A stretch of DNA of 64,000 nucleotides from Adiantum capillus-veneris. Taxonomy: Eukaryota; Streptophyta; Polypodiopsida; Polypodiales; Pteridaceae. The stretch spans positions 87,977,680-88,041,679 of the forward strand of contig CM043962.1 of NCBI GenBank assembly GCA_014529385.2, written 5' to 3'. How positions within the stretch are numbered: the first letter of the stretch is position 1; each line of letters starts with the position of its first letter. Shown here in pieces: positions 22,314 through 32,185 of the stretch. The notes under the pieces are model-generated. The model was not told the DNA's origin and did no database searches. It saw only the letters and a program-made list of their open reading frames with translations. The translations under genes were made by a program, and so were the position numbers.

Positions 22314-22505
22314 TGAAGGAGTACGAGCGGAAGTGCGACGCGAGAGAGAGTGTGAGAAGAAGAGCACGATGATATGGTGAACTCGCTCTACTGTAATGTG
22401 TAGAGCATAGTGAGTTCTTATTAGGTTTTTACAAAAGAATATGTGTACATACCTTGCGGCCCGCCCACTTACCTGGGCGACCATATTGGGCTTTATACCC
22501 CAACA
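22314..22505 (-). repeat. Copia 3' LTR with adjacent polypurine tract
   Basis: 192 bp, TG...CA on the minus strand (plus strand starts TGAAGGAGTACG). The tract AAGTGGGAGGT lies at 22516-22506 just inside. It differs from the 5' LTR by three substitutions: in the 'acgatgatatgg' word, 'accttgcgg', and 'gaccatattgg'. Confidence 0.97.
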
Positions 22506-22594
22506 ACCTCCCACTTAAAGTCCAATGTGGTACTTTAAGTGTGAGAGAAGCTACTATACAAGATAATATACAAGAGATGTAGAGAAGTCATGTA

Positions 22595-24286
22595 CTACCC
22601 TACACCTAACTGCTTGCGAAAATGCGCAAAGCTCTCTGAGGGAAGTCCTTTTGTAAGTAGATCAGCAGGATTTTCTGTGGTGTGAACTTTGACAAGCTGA
22701 AGTTGCTTATCCTCGAGCATTTCCCTGATGAAATGATACTTCACATCCACATGCTTTGTCTTTGAGTGATAAGCTGGATTGCGAGCCAATTGTATAGCAC
22801 GTTGACTATCACAATATAACACAGGCATCTCTTCTTTGATTCCCAAATCTGTTACTAGTCGATTAAGCCAAATTGATTCTTTGCATGCCTCTGATGCTGC
22901 AGCATATTCAGCCTCTGTAGTAGACTGAGTAACACAATCTTGTAATCTAGAATGCCATGATACTTCTCCACCAGCCAATGTAAAGACATACCCTGACGTA
23001 GACCTTCGGTTGTCTAAGTCACCTGCATAATCTGAGTCTGTAAAACCCTTTACACTTAGCTCCTGACTCCCATAGCATATACACATACTCTTTGTAGCTT
23101 TCAGGTATCTCAATATTCCTTTCACTGCCTCCCAATGTTTCTTGCCTGGGTTTGACATGTATCGACTTACTACTCCCACTGCAAATGCAATGTTTGGGCG
23201 AGTAGCAATCATTGCATACATCAAACTACCCACTGCAGATGCATATGGAATCTTATCCATTTCAGCCTGTTCTTCCTCAGACACAGGACAATCTTGTTTG
23301 CTAAGTTTCACATATGGTGGCAATGGAACACTCAGTGCCTTTCCCTTCTCCATATTGAAACGTTGCAAAACCTTGTCAATATACTCTGTTTGAGATAACC
23401 AAATCAACTTCTTTGATCTGTCTCTCTCAATGCGCATACCAAGTATATGACTTGCCTCACCCATGTCTTTCATGTCAAAAGATTTTGCCATCTTTGACTT
23501 CAAAGCTGAAATTTCTTCCAAGTGCTTGCCAGCAATCAACATGTCATCCACATACAAAATAAGGATCAGCCAACTACCATCCTTAGCTTTCTTTGTATAT
23601 AGACATTGATCGAACTCACTACGTTTGTAGCCTTGAGAAAGCATAAACTTGTGGAATTTATGGTACCATGCCCTCGGTGATTGTTTTAAGCCATAAAGAC
23701 TCTTTAACAACTGGCATACCCAATCTTCCTTGCCTTTCTCAACAAACCCTTCTGGCTGCTGCATGTAAATTTCCACATCTAAATCACCATGCAAGAACAC
23801 TGTCTTGACATCCATTTGGTGCAACACCAAATCTAATATGGCAAACAATGCAAGAAAGCATCTCAATGTAGTCATCTTGACCACCGGAGAGAAGACTTCA
23901 TCAAAGTCAATGCCTTGTTCTTGCTTAAAGCCCTTGGAAACAAGCCTTGCTTTGTACTTTGGTTGACTATCATGAGCGGTGATCTTATACCTGTAAACCC
24001 ATTTACAAGGTAGAGCCTTTTTGCCCTGTGGTAATTTAACTAGCTTCCATGTCTTGTTTTTATGCAGAGCTGTCATCTCTGACTGCATGGCCAATTGCCA
24101 ATTCCCGGAGTCCTTCATTTGCACTCCTTCCTTGTAACATGAAGGCTCATTGCAATCAGTCAACATGACATAGTTCATAGATGGAAGAAACCTATCAGGA
24201 GGTCGTGTGACACGTCCAGATCTACGCATAATAGGTGGCTCAGGCTCAGCCACAACCTGTGATTCCACTCTATCCTGCCCTTGATC
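22595..24286 (-). pseudogene. Copia reverse transcriptase and RNase H
   Basis: An uninterrupted frame of about 560 codons after the TAG at 24287. RT motifs: ALPCKWVYRYKITAHDSQP, KARLVSKGFKQEQGIDF, HQMDVKTVFLHGDLDVEIYM, LYGLKQSPRAWYHKF and the catalytic LYVDDMLIAGK. RNase H motifs: GFTDSDYAGDLDNRRSTSGY, STTEAEYAAASEACKE, and YCDSQRAIQLARNPAYHSKT with KHVDVKYHFIRE. It ends AHFRKQLGVG at 22595, 80 bp before the polypurine tract. This part could still encode an active enzyme if supplied by readthrough. Confidence 0.97.
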
Positions 24287-25345
24287 CTATTGAGCCCTGA
24301 CATTTTGTCTTGCACGTGCAGGTCCATCATCTTGGAAGACAACTCTTCTAATCTCCTCAACCCTCTCTGGTTTAGAATGATATTTGGATTCATTAAAGTG
24401 AACATCATTGCTGCGGACAACCTTTCTGGATTCAGGATCCCAAAGTCTATACCCCATCTCACCAGAATTACCATAGCCTAGAAAGATGCACTTTCTACTC
24501 TTTGGCTCAAGTTTGTTCCTAAATTCCTTTGGAACGTGAGTATATGCCTCACAGCCAAAAACTCTGAGATGCTTGTATGAGGGAATTTTGCCTGACCATA
24601 CCATCTCTGGCACTGAATCCTTCTGCAAAACCTTGCTAGGAGATCTATTTGCAAGATGAACAGCTGTTGATACAGCTTCAGCCCAAAACCCATTTGGCAG
24701 CTGTGCATTAGACAACATACTTCTGACCTTCTCTTGTATGGTCCTATTCATCCTCTGAGCAACACCATTTTGAGGAGGATTGTAAGGAGCAGTAAGTTCA
24801 CGTTTTATACCTTTTGACTCACAAAAGTCCTGAAAGGCCTTTGAAACATACTCTCCACCATTGTCAGTGCGTAAGCATTTAAGCTTCTTGCCACTCTGAT
24901 TCTCCACAAGTGTCACAAACGTTTTGAAAACACTAAACGCTTCATCCTTGTGCTTGAGAAAGTAAACCCATACTTTCCTCGAGTAATCATCTATAAATGT
25001 CATAAAGTAAGAAGCTCCCCCTAGAGATAGGTTAGGCATAGGTCCACACAAATCACTATGAACAAGTGCCAACTGTGTATCTCTTCTACTGCTTCTATGC
25101 TTATGTGGCTGCTGTGTTTGCTTACCATATAGACAATGTTCACAGAATTCAAAATCATTAAATGAAAAGCCAGGCAAATAACCAGAACGAGACAAGATTT
25201 CCATTCCCTTCTTGGACATATGTCCTAACCGGCTATGCCACAAAGAAACGTTCGGCTGCTCGGTTACATTGATTACATTTTTAGAGACATTTGATACATA
25301 AATCATGTAAAGTCCTCCAGACTTTACTCCATGTGCTACTATCAT
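24287..25345 (-). pseudogene. Copia integrase
   Basis: The zinc-binding region is WHSRLGHMSKKGMEIL with CEHCLYGKQ. The core shows ALVHSDLCGPM (first Asp) and CLRTDNGGEYVS (second Asp). The third catalytic position, Glu in the family word NGVAERxNRT, is Gln here (NGVAQRMNRTIQ, codon CAG near 24752). It ends after the GKIPSYKHLRVFGCEAY and WDPESRKVV blocks at a TAG (24289-24287). Loss of the catalytic Glu should abolish strand transfer by this copy. The frame is continuous with protease and RT apart from the stops. Confidence 0.95.
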
Positions 25346-25363
25346 AGAACCCTTGGATATCTT

Positions 25364-26574
25364 CTACATGTTCTGTCCAAAAGTGGTGACATAGCCAGCA
25401 TCATCAAGTAAACATGTGCTGATCAAGCTCTTTGTAATTGCGGGAACATGTCTCACATTCTTCAGCATGAAAGAAGAGCCATTCTGAAACTTCAATTGAA
25501 CATCTCCAACACCTAAGATCTCACATGTCTGCCCATTGCCTAGCTGAACATGATCTTTAGTGGTCACATAAGAGGTACACCACTCCTTGTTTGGAGACAC
25601 ATGAAGTGATGCCCCTGAGTCTATAATCCAGTCACTCAGTGCATTTCCATCAAATGTTGTAAGAAGAGCTGAGTCCATTGTATTCTTCAAGAAGTAGATG
25701 TCTCCTGACACTAGACTGTCATCCTCTGCAACAGTGTTTGTCACATTTATTTCTTGAATCTTCACTGAGGACTTGTTCTTCTCACCATGGTCTTCAGATT
25801 TCTCTTTGCCTTTTTCTGCTTTCCATTCTCTGCAGTCTCTTTTCATGTGACCCTTCTTGCCACAATGGTAGCATTCTATGTCACTCTTGCCTTTAGCACT
25901 GCGGGACTTGCTACGAGACTGATTCCTGTTTCCACCTTTGTACTTTTCTTTGGTCCTTCCCCTGACAACTAAGGCTGTTCCTTTGCCTTTTTCCATTGTC
26001 TTTCTATTGGTTTCTTCAGTAAGCAGACTTCCTTCTACACCTGCTATGTTCAAACCATCTGGAGGTGCAGAATTACTCAAAGCTGTGCGAAAAGTGTCCC
26101 AACTTTCCGGCAATGTGATCAACAGGAACATAGCTCTAACAGGTTCATCAAACTTGACACCTTGAGCTGACAACTGACTATAGATTGTGTTGAATTCATT
26201 CAGATGATTGGACATAGGTGTCCCTTCTTTCATCTTCAAGTCAACAAGCTTCTTAAGCCAGTATACCTGTGAAGCTGCACTCTGCTTCTCATAAAGATCA
26301 CTCGCTTTAACCATGCTTGATAAGCCGACATCTCGTCTGCTACATTGAAGTAAACGCTTTCTGCCAAAGTCAGCATAATGGTAGAAAGTGCCAATTCATC
26401 CATTTCGCTCCATTCATCTTCGTCCATATCTTCTGGTTTTATCCCCTTGAGCTTTATAGGTTTTATCTACTTCTTTTGTACCAACACGTGCCAAATCTGC
26501 TTCTTCCACAATGGGAAATTGGTTCCATCCAGCTTCTTGATATTGTAAAGAGCAGTCTCCTGTGATCCAGCCAT
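25364..26574 (-). pseudogene. Copia gag and protease
   Basis: Starts MAGSQETALYNIKKLDGTNF at 26574, a typical copia gag start. An in-frame TAG at 26469-26467 follows residue 35, and a one-base frame change near 26311 joins to SDLYEKQSAASQVYWLKKLV. The CCHC knuckle CYHCGKKGHMKRDC lies near 25860. The protease site WIIDSGASLHVSP lies near 25620, with the catalytic DSG intact. The block ends at a TAG (25366-25364), after which the same frame continues into integrase. Gag forms the virus-like particle and the protease matures the polyprotein. Confidence 0.95.
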
Positions 26575-27647
26575 AGCTACGCTTCACAGTAGTTTACTTT
26601 CCTGGGAAAAATTCGGCAGAGTTTCCCCTGTAAACTGACCTCTAAACCAATATCAATCTGTCAAATGAACCAAGAAAGATTCAGATTCTGCAGAAATTTT
26701 GGTAGAGTCTCCTTTGTAAAATGGCTCTGGTGTACTAAAAACAGACCAAAAAACAGCTCAAAAAACCAATGTCTCTCTAACACTGTAAGCTGTGGGTAAA
26801 CCTGTACTGTCTCTGACTGTCCTGTCACTATCCTGTAAGCATAGACTGTGAAAATGCCTCAACGGCAGTAAAGCAAAGATGCAATCCCAACTGTCTAACT
26901 CACAGTCAATACATCCTAGCTGCCTATCTAAGGGTGCTCGAGGGATCGCTCCAAGACCTGTATCACCGAAAGGATCTCAACAATCGAGAATCCCCCAGCT
27001 CAATAAAACCTCACTCGACCCTCAACAAAGGCTGCAGTAAATCTGACAGTACATAGACTTCCCAAAAAGTCATACATCCACAAATTTCCCACTGTATGCT
27101 GTAACCGCTGCGGCGGTTGTTTGCTGCGTGACTCACAGCCAGCAAACCCTCAACAGACATACATCATCTCTGACAATACATCCCATGTGGAAGTACTTGC
27201 AATGTCAGGATGAAATCTGGAATATCAAGCAGCAAACACAAGCTACCTGCTGAACTAGTGGATGTCACCTACAATGTGTGTGTAGATGCGCCCGTGTCGT
27301 ATGTGACACGCCTCCAAGAACTGTGAGCCGTCCTTCGATGTGTAGATAGCCACAAATCAACACTCTTGGAGTGTCGATATCCTCAGCACCTGCAGTCGTA
27401 GGCAAAAAACCCCAAATTTGCAGAGTTGGATCTGCACCCGCTGAGACCACGAAGTCGAAAATGACCTGCGTAGAACTTTGTCGAAGCCGAACGGTGACCG
27501 AGATGACCTCAGAATGAAATTCTGAGCACACCAAGCCCTTCGGGTTTGCCCACAAGATTTGGGGCCGTGTCTTTGCCTATCAAATTTCACTCCAATCTGA
27601 GCTGGTGACTCTAGCCTCCTGTAGTGCTGCCCCGAGCCTCGATCTGA
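26575..27647 (-). other. Long untranslated leader of the copia element
   Basis: The roughly 1.07 kb between primer-binding site and gag ATG has no convincing ORF on the sense strand. This is long for a copia leader and may hold packaging or dimerisation signals; none can be named from sequence alone. It includes a GC-rich part near 27270-27560. Confidence 0.5.
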
Positions 27648-27659
27648 GCTCTGATACCA
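27648..27659 (-). promoter_or_regulatory. Copia primer-binding site
   Basis: The minus strand reads TGGTATCAGAGC, the 3' end complement of plant initiator-Met tRNA, two bases from the 5' LTR end. Confidence 0.95.
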
Positions 27660-27661
27660 GT

Positions 27662-27853
27662 TGAAGGAGTACGAGCGGAAGTGCGACGCGAGAGAGAGTG
27701 TGAGAAGAAGAGCACGACGATATGGTGAACTCGCTCTACTGTAATGTGTAGAGCATAGTGAGTTCTTATTAGGTTTTTACAAAAGAATATGTGTACATAC
27801 CTGGCGGCCCGCCCACTTACCTGGGCGACCACATTGGGCTTTATACCCCAACA
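27662..27853 (-). repeat. Copia 5' LTR
   Basis: 192 bp, 98.4% identical to the 3' LTR (3 differences), ending at the CTCTA target duplication. Its own minus-strand sequence starts TGTTGGGGTATAAAGCCC, so a TATAAA-like box lies about 8 bp from the LTR edge. Confidence 0.96.
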
Positions 27854-27858
27854 CTCTA

Positions 27859-28308
27859 CCCTTACACATCTACCATAAACCATCCAGATCACTTCATGAT
27901 CTAATTCCAAAACCATAAAGCATAATCTAATCACATCCAACGGGTGAGCACTCCACCCAACTCGGGTGAGGCACAACCAATCCTCCATAACCACTTTAGA
28001 ACATAACATAGCTGCAAAAAATTCGGCAACATAACCATATCCAAAAAAAAAAAACCAAGAGCTACATCGACTTCCACCATAAAATCACAACCAAAATCCA
28101 TGAGATAATCTCAACCCTTATCACAAACCATATTCACACTGAACCAACTCCCACACTCGGAGTTTGACATATCCACTGCAATCAATCAGAGCCCAAACAC
28201 ATATGACTCTTAAAACATGAGCCTTTTATGCATAAAATAAGTCCAAACAACAACTAAACATGATTTAAAAATCCAATTTTGACAACATCTAATCGTGCAA
28301 AGTTGATG
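27859..28308 (-). repeat. Interior of presumed long 5' LTR, between nested insertions
   Basis: A short non-coding stretch between the copia element and the solo LTR. No gene, promoter or repeat structure was recognised. Confidence 0.35.
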
Positions 28309-28313
28309 CATCA

Positions 28314-29970
28314 TGTCATAATAACTAATATCTAATTCTCCTAAATGATTTTCTCATGTTAAACTGATCATTTAATATGGATAAGTACTAGGGGAGAAAA
28401 GGCTAGATTATTAGTAAGGCTAGCAGACTGGTCATAGTAGGGGGCCCATAGTAGGGATCCAAAGGGGTACCATCTGCAGAAGAGCAATGTGCAATGTGCA
28501 ATGGATGGGCTCCAAAGACCTTAGGGTTCAGCCCATTAAGACTTCCAAAAGGTTAAGTTCCAAAATTTCAAAGTGTAAGTCCAATGGTCAAATGTTAATG
28601 GAATTGGATGCTTTGTGTGTATACAAAAGTCCAAACAGCTAGAGGACAAATTAGAGGGTGAGCTAGGAAGATGACAAAGCTTGTGAAGTGACTCGACACA
28701 CACACGCGCGCACACACACACACACTATACACCTAAGCTTACCCTTTCCACAAAGTAAACATGACACATGTCAGGCATGCAAAGAAACCCCCAATTCTTG
28801 CTTGAATCCTATTGGATGGACAAAGAGGTGGACCAATGAGGATTGAGCTAGTGTAAATTCAATTTCTTATTTTAGAAATGCTTGATAAAAGAACCAATGA
28901 GAATTAATCTCCCAAAAAGACTATTGGACAGTCAAAAGGTCCAATGAGAAATATACAATCCACAAATTTGCTTAATTCCTATTAGCCACAAGACTAAAAG
29001 GTCCAATAAAAATTAAGATAATTAAATTAATTATTTGAGCTTTTACAAAAGAGGAAAGGGTGGACACTTGTCACAAGGCTCTTGACTGGGCCTCTCTAAT
29101 GCTATTGGCTAATCTTTTCACCGGCCAATAGGAAGCCAGCATGAGTAAAAATCTTGCTCAAATGCTATTGGCTAAGCTTTTCAAGGGCCAATAGGAAGCT
29201 AGAATGAGTAAATTGCAAGAGGGGTCGACCAAGATGAGAGAGGGGGCTAATTTGTAAAGGCATAATTCCACACACACTCACACAACTCATGTGTAGAGCA
29301 AGAAAGCCATCTCCTTCTCCAAGCTTTAATGGAAAGCTCATCTTCTTCTCCAAGATTTGAGAATGGAGGCCTACACCAACAACTCTTGGATATGGAATGC
29401 AAATCCAACCAAGAGAAAAGCTTCAATGCCATGCTTCTCTCCTCTATTATCTAATTACTAAGATAAGATAAGCTACAACATTAATTAAATCAGGAAATAC
29501 TTCTTTCTTGTAAGAATATTCCTTCTTCCTCTAGATCTACTCTCATATCCCGCTAGCTCTCACCATCTGTGAGGTCTTGGGTCTGAGACCAACGAGGAAC
29601 TGATGTTATGTGGTATCACGTGTAAGTTTGGTGCATGAAGCTTCCATCTTCATAGCACCAACAAGTTTTTACCAAGGAACACAAAGAATTGTATTATACA
29701 AAGTCTCTCTTAATGGGAGAAGCTATAATACAAATGCCTAATGGAGGGGGGACCGGTCCATGTAAATCCGGTCCTCAATAGTTGTCAATTGTTCTATTTC
29801 TCTCCCTCTTTCAAGTATTGTTAAGCCAAACTAATTAGGTGCTATGCCAATGTTGTTATCTCCAACCAAGCACTCTTTTATGCTCATTAGGAACTTGCTC
29901 TTAATGAAATGCTCACTATGTTAAGTTATTTTCCGCTATTTACAAGCATTATAGACAATTAAATGTTACA
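28314..29970 (+). repeat. Solo LTR, 1657 bp, with perfect target duplication
   Basis: Starts TGTCATAATAACTAATATC and ends AAATGTTACA, flanked on both sides by CATCA (28309-28313 and 29971-29975). It is homologous along its length to the LTR at 53016-54717 (opposite strand), and more distantly to the LTRs of the 37399-46469 gypsy element ('gattttctcatgttaaactg', 'tctctcttaatgggagaa', 'ggaggggggaccgg', 'aatccggtcctcaa'). No internal region remains, so it arose by recombination between two LTRs. Confidence 0.95.
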
Positions 29971-29975
29971 CATCA

Positions 29976-30177
29976 TATCTGCACTTCACCTCTCTAGCAC
30001 ACAGAACTAGTTTTGACCTAAAAAGGTGGAAAGCAATCATAACATGCACATGAGGCATCCACATCAACCCATAAGGTTCCATATATCATATGATATCATT
30101 CCATCACCATAAACATGATGAAAAACAGCTCCGACCTTTAGGTCAACCATAAACCATAACTTCACACATATGCAAAA
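29976..30177 (-). repeat. Interior of presumed long 5' LTR
   Basis: A short spacer between the solo LTR and the TIR-bounded transposon. Nothing recognisable. Confidence 0.35.
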
Positions 30178-30206
30178 CATTAGGGCCAAAAACGACTCAA
30201 AAAGGG
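30178..30206 (+). repeat. Left terminal inverted repeat
   Basis: 29 bp, an exact inverted match to 34476-34504. Core GGGCCAAAAACGACTC followed by AAAAAGGG. Similarity fades immediately inside (GATGTTTGTGAA versus GTTGTGTAAGGAA). Confidence 0.93.
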
Positions 30207-30618
30207 ATGTTTGTGAATCTAAGGATTAAGGAATAGTCCAATAGTTATTTGACACGTATACAAAAGTATGGCACTCTTGTCTCCTCTATTGTGGGTTTTG
30301 GTGGTCCTATTTTGACGGAGAACCGCTAAATGTCTTGATCATAAGGTTGAAACTGCTATATTTGGGTGCTTTTGGCGAGAGAGCTCATTAAATTTGCGGC
30401 TCAAAGTAATGAAGTCTCATCTTTTATTCTATTTTATATTTCACAGAAGCGCTGTCAAAAGATACGAAATCTATGTCAGAAGGCTCTCAAAACAAGGGCA
30501 TTAATGACAAATCACCTACTTTTTTCAAACGTATACCTTTCTCGCTCTCTCTAGTTTGTGAGAGTTTCAAGTCTTTCCGTCTATACTTTCTTTCTTCTTC
30601 TCTAATCTCTGAGTTTCC

Positions 30619-31878
30619 ATGGCATCTTTTGCACGTCTCCCTTCACATAACATAACTTCTTGTGACTTTCATAACGTTAGAGAGGATGGTCTTTGGAAGC
30701 CTATATCTTTTTGTGTGAATGACTAGGTAACAATGCTTCCTTCATGCAAAGGTGTACACAGAGTGAAGAGAACTAAACGCGATAAAGTAAAAAATCATTG
30801 TAAAGGTCGTGTTCTTGCTTTCAAAGTGACCGACAATGGTTGGCTAGCTAAGGTTCAACATGTGTACATGGCCAAGGATATGGTGTTAGATTGGGAAGAA
30901 CATCCCACACTGCATTCTTACTGTAAGTACAAAAAGAACTATTTGATACAGTGAATTTTTCATTATCCCATTGTTTTTCTCATTTTTTGATTCCATTCCA
31001 GATATATTTCCTTCAACAGCTGTGGAATGGCAGCCTGTGGTGGAGAGTCTAAGTGGGACGTTCAAAGCAATGCATAAAGGGATTGCAAATGCTATGTATG
31101 CTGACAAGCCACCTTTCTTTTACAAAACAATGGATTTGTTTGTCTATTTTGCAGAATACAAAGTTCCATCACAAGAAGGTGCATATGGAGAACTACATCA
31201 GTTACCCGTTCCCACCATAAGTTTACTTGACTGGGAAGCTCTTGATGCATGTACTATATCAAGATTTTCAAATACAAGATCAAAGAAGACATCCTTAAAG
31301 CTATGTCTCCGGGCAGGATATCAAGAAGGATTAAAGTTCAATGGTTCTTGCCTATACATGTCTTTGTGGCATGTTTCAAAACAATGGACTTGTAGAGGAC
31401 AAAGACAGTGTGGCTTAATAGAAGACTTTCTATGACTGAACTGGATAATGTTCTTGGAGGCGGATGGAGCACCAAAGAAACTCTCCATATTTATGACAAT
31501 ATTAGTTGTAGAGTAAGCCCAAATTCTATGTCTATCTCATATCAACTATGTCGTCAATCATTAGTTCTGGGCTACGACTATAGGAGATGGAGAAGCAAAT
31601 TAGGTAGCTGGGTTCCTCTTGACTCTGAGGAAAATTGTCCAGAGTTTGAACGAAAGGTCACACTCCATCCACACACCGAGTATAGAAGCTTGATAGTAAC
31701 AACAAATTGGAGACTAAATGATTTTAGAGAATCTCTTGAGTTTCTTGATGAAACATCTCCCGAGTATAGATTCAAAGTGGATGAAATTGTGGTGAGCACA
31801 AGGATGGAGAATTCAACCTCTTGCATCACATGCCTTCCCCCAAAAAGAGTTGTATTTAAGCCACTTGCAAGGACTTGA
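30619..31878 (+). pseudogene. Unidentified gene of the TIR element (possible transposase)
   Basis: The frame starts MASFARLPSHNITSC at 30619. A single TAG at 30724-30726 interrupts it, then it continues MLPSCKGVHRVKRTKRDKVK to a donor (TTACT|GTAAGT near 30921). An intron ends at ATTCCAG near 31001, and exon 2 reads FPSTAVEWQPVVESLSGTFK, MYADKPPFFYKTMDLFVYF and LPVPTISLLDWEALDACTI. Around 31390-31410 the frame changes, and the last block reads VWLNRRLSMTELDNVLGGGW, LDSEENCPEFERKVTLHPHT and CLPPKRVVFKPLART. It is rich in Trp and aromatic residues. I do not recognise it. Its position just inside the left TIR makes it a candidate mobility gene. Confidence 0.55.
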
Positions 31879-32045
31879 AAAAACAAGTTCAATATTGTAA
31901 TCATTTTGCAAATATATTTATCTTTTCTCTACCTTATTGTGAACATTACTTATGTTGTTTTAAACTTACATGACATCATGATACACATTTAAGAATCGAT
32001 AGTTGGTATTAAGTATTTGAAGTACAAAATTATGAATCACCAAAG

Positions 32046-32047
<2 letters not shown>

Positions 32048-32136
<89 letters not shown>
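32048..32136. repeat. (TA)n microsatellite, about 44 units
   Basis: A pure TA run in the short space between the 3' ends of the two convergent genes of the TIR element. It may extrude as a cruciform. Confidence 0.97.
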
Positions 32137-32139
<3 letters not shown>

Positions 32140-32185
32140 CATATGGACAAAATGAACAAAACTGTACATAGCTTTTGTGGAGTAA

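Larger units (their letters stand above)
22314..27853 (-). mobile_element. Full-length Ty1/copia retrotransposon, 5540 bp
   Basis: Two 192 bp LTRs (TG...CA) bound the element, with a perfect 5 bp target duplication CTCTA at 22309-22313 and 27854-27858. A primer-binding site, gag, protease, integrase, RT, RNase H and polypurine tract follow in copia order on the minus strand. The LTRs differ at only three positions, so the insertion is young compared with its surroundings. The coding frame nevertheless carries three stops and one frameshift. Motifs suggest the Tork/TNT1-like branch (WHSRLGHMSKKGMEIL, YVDDMLIAG), although no phylogeny was run. Confidence 0.97.
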
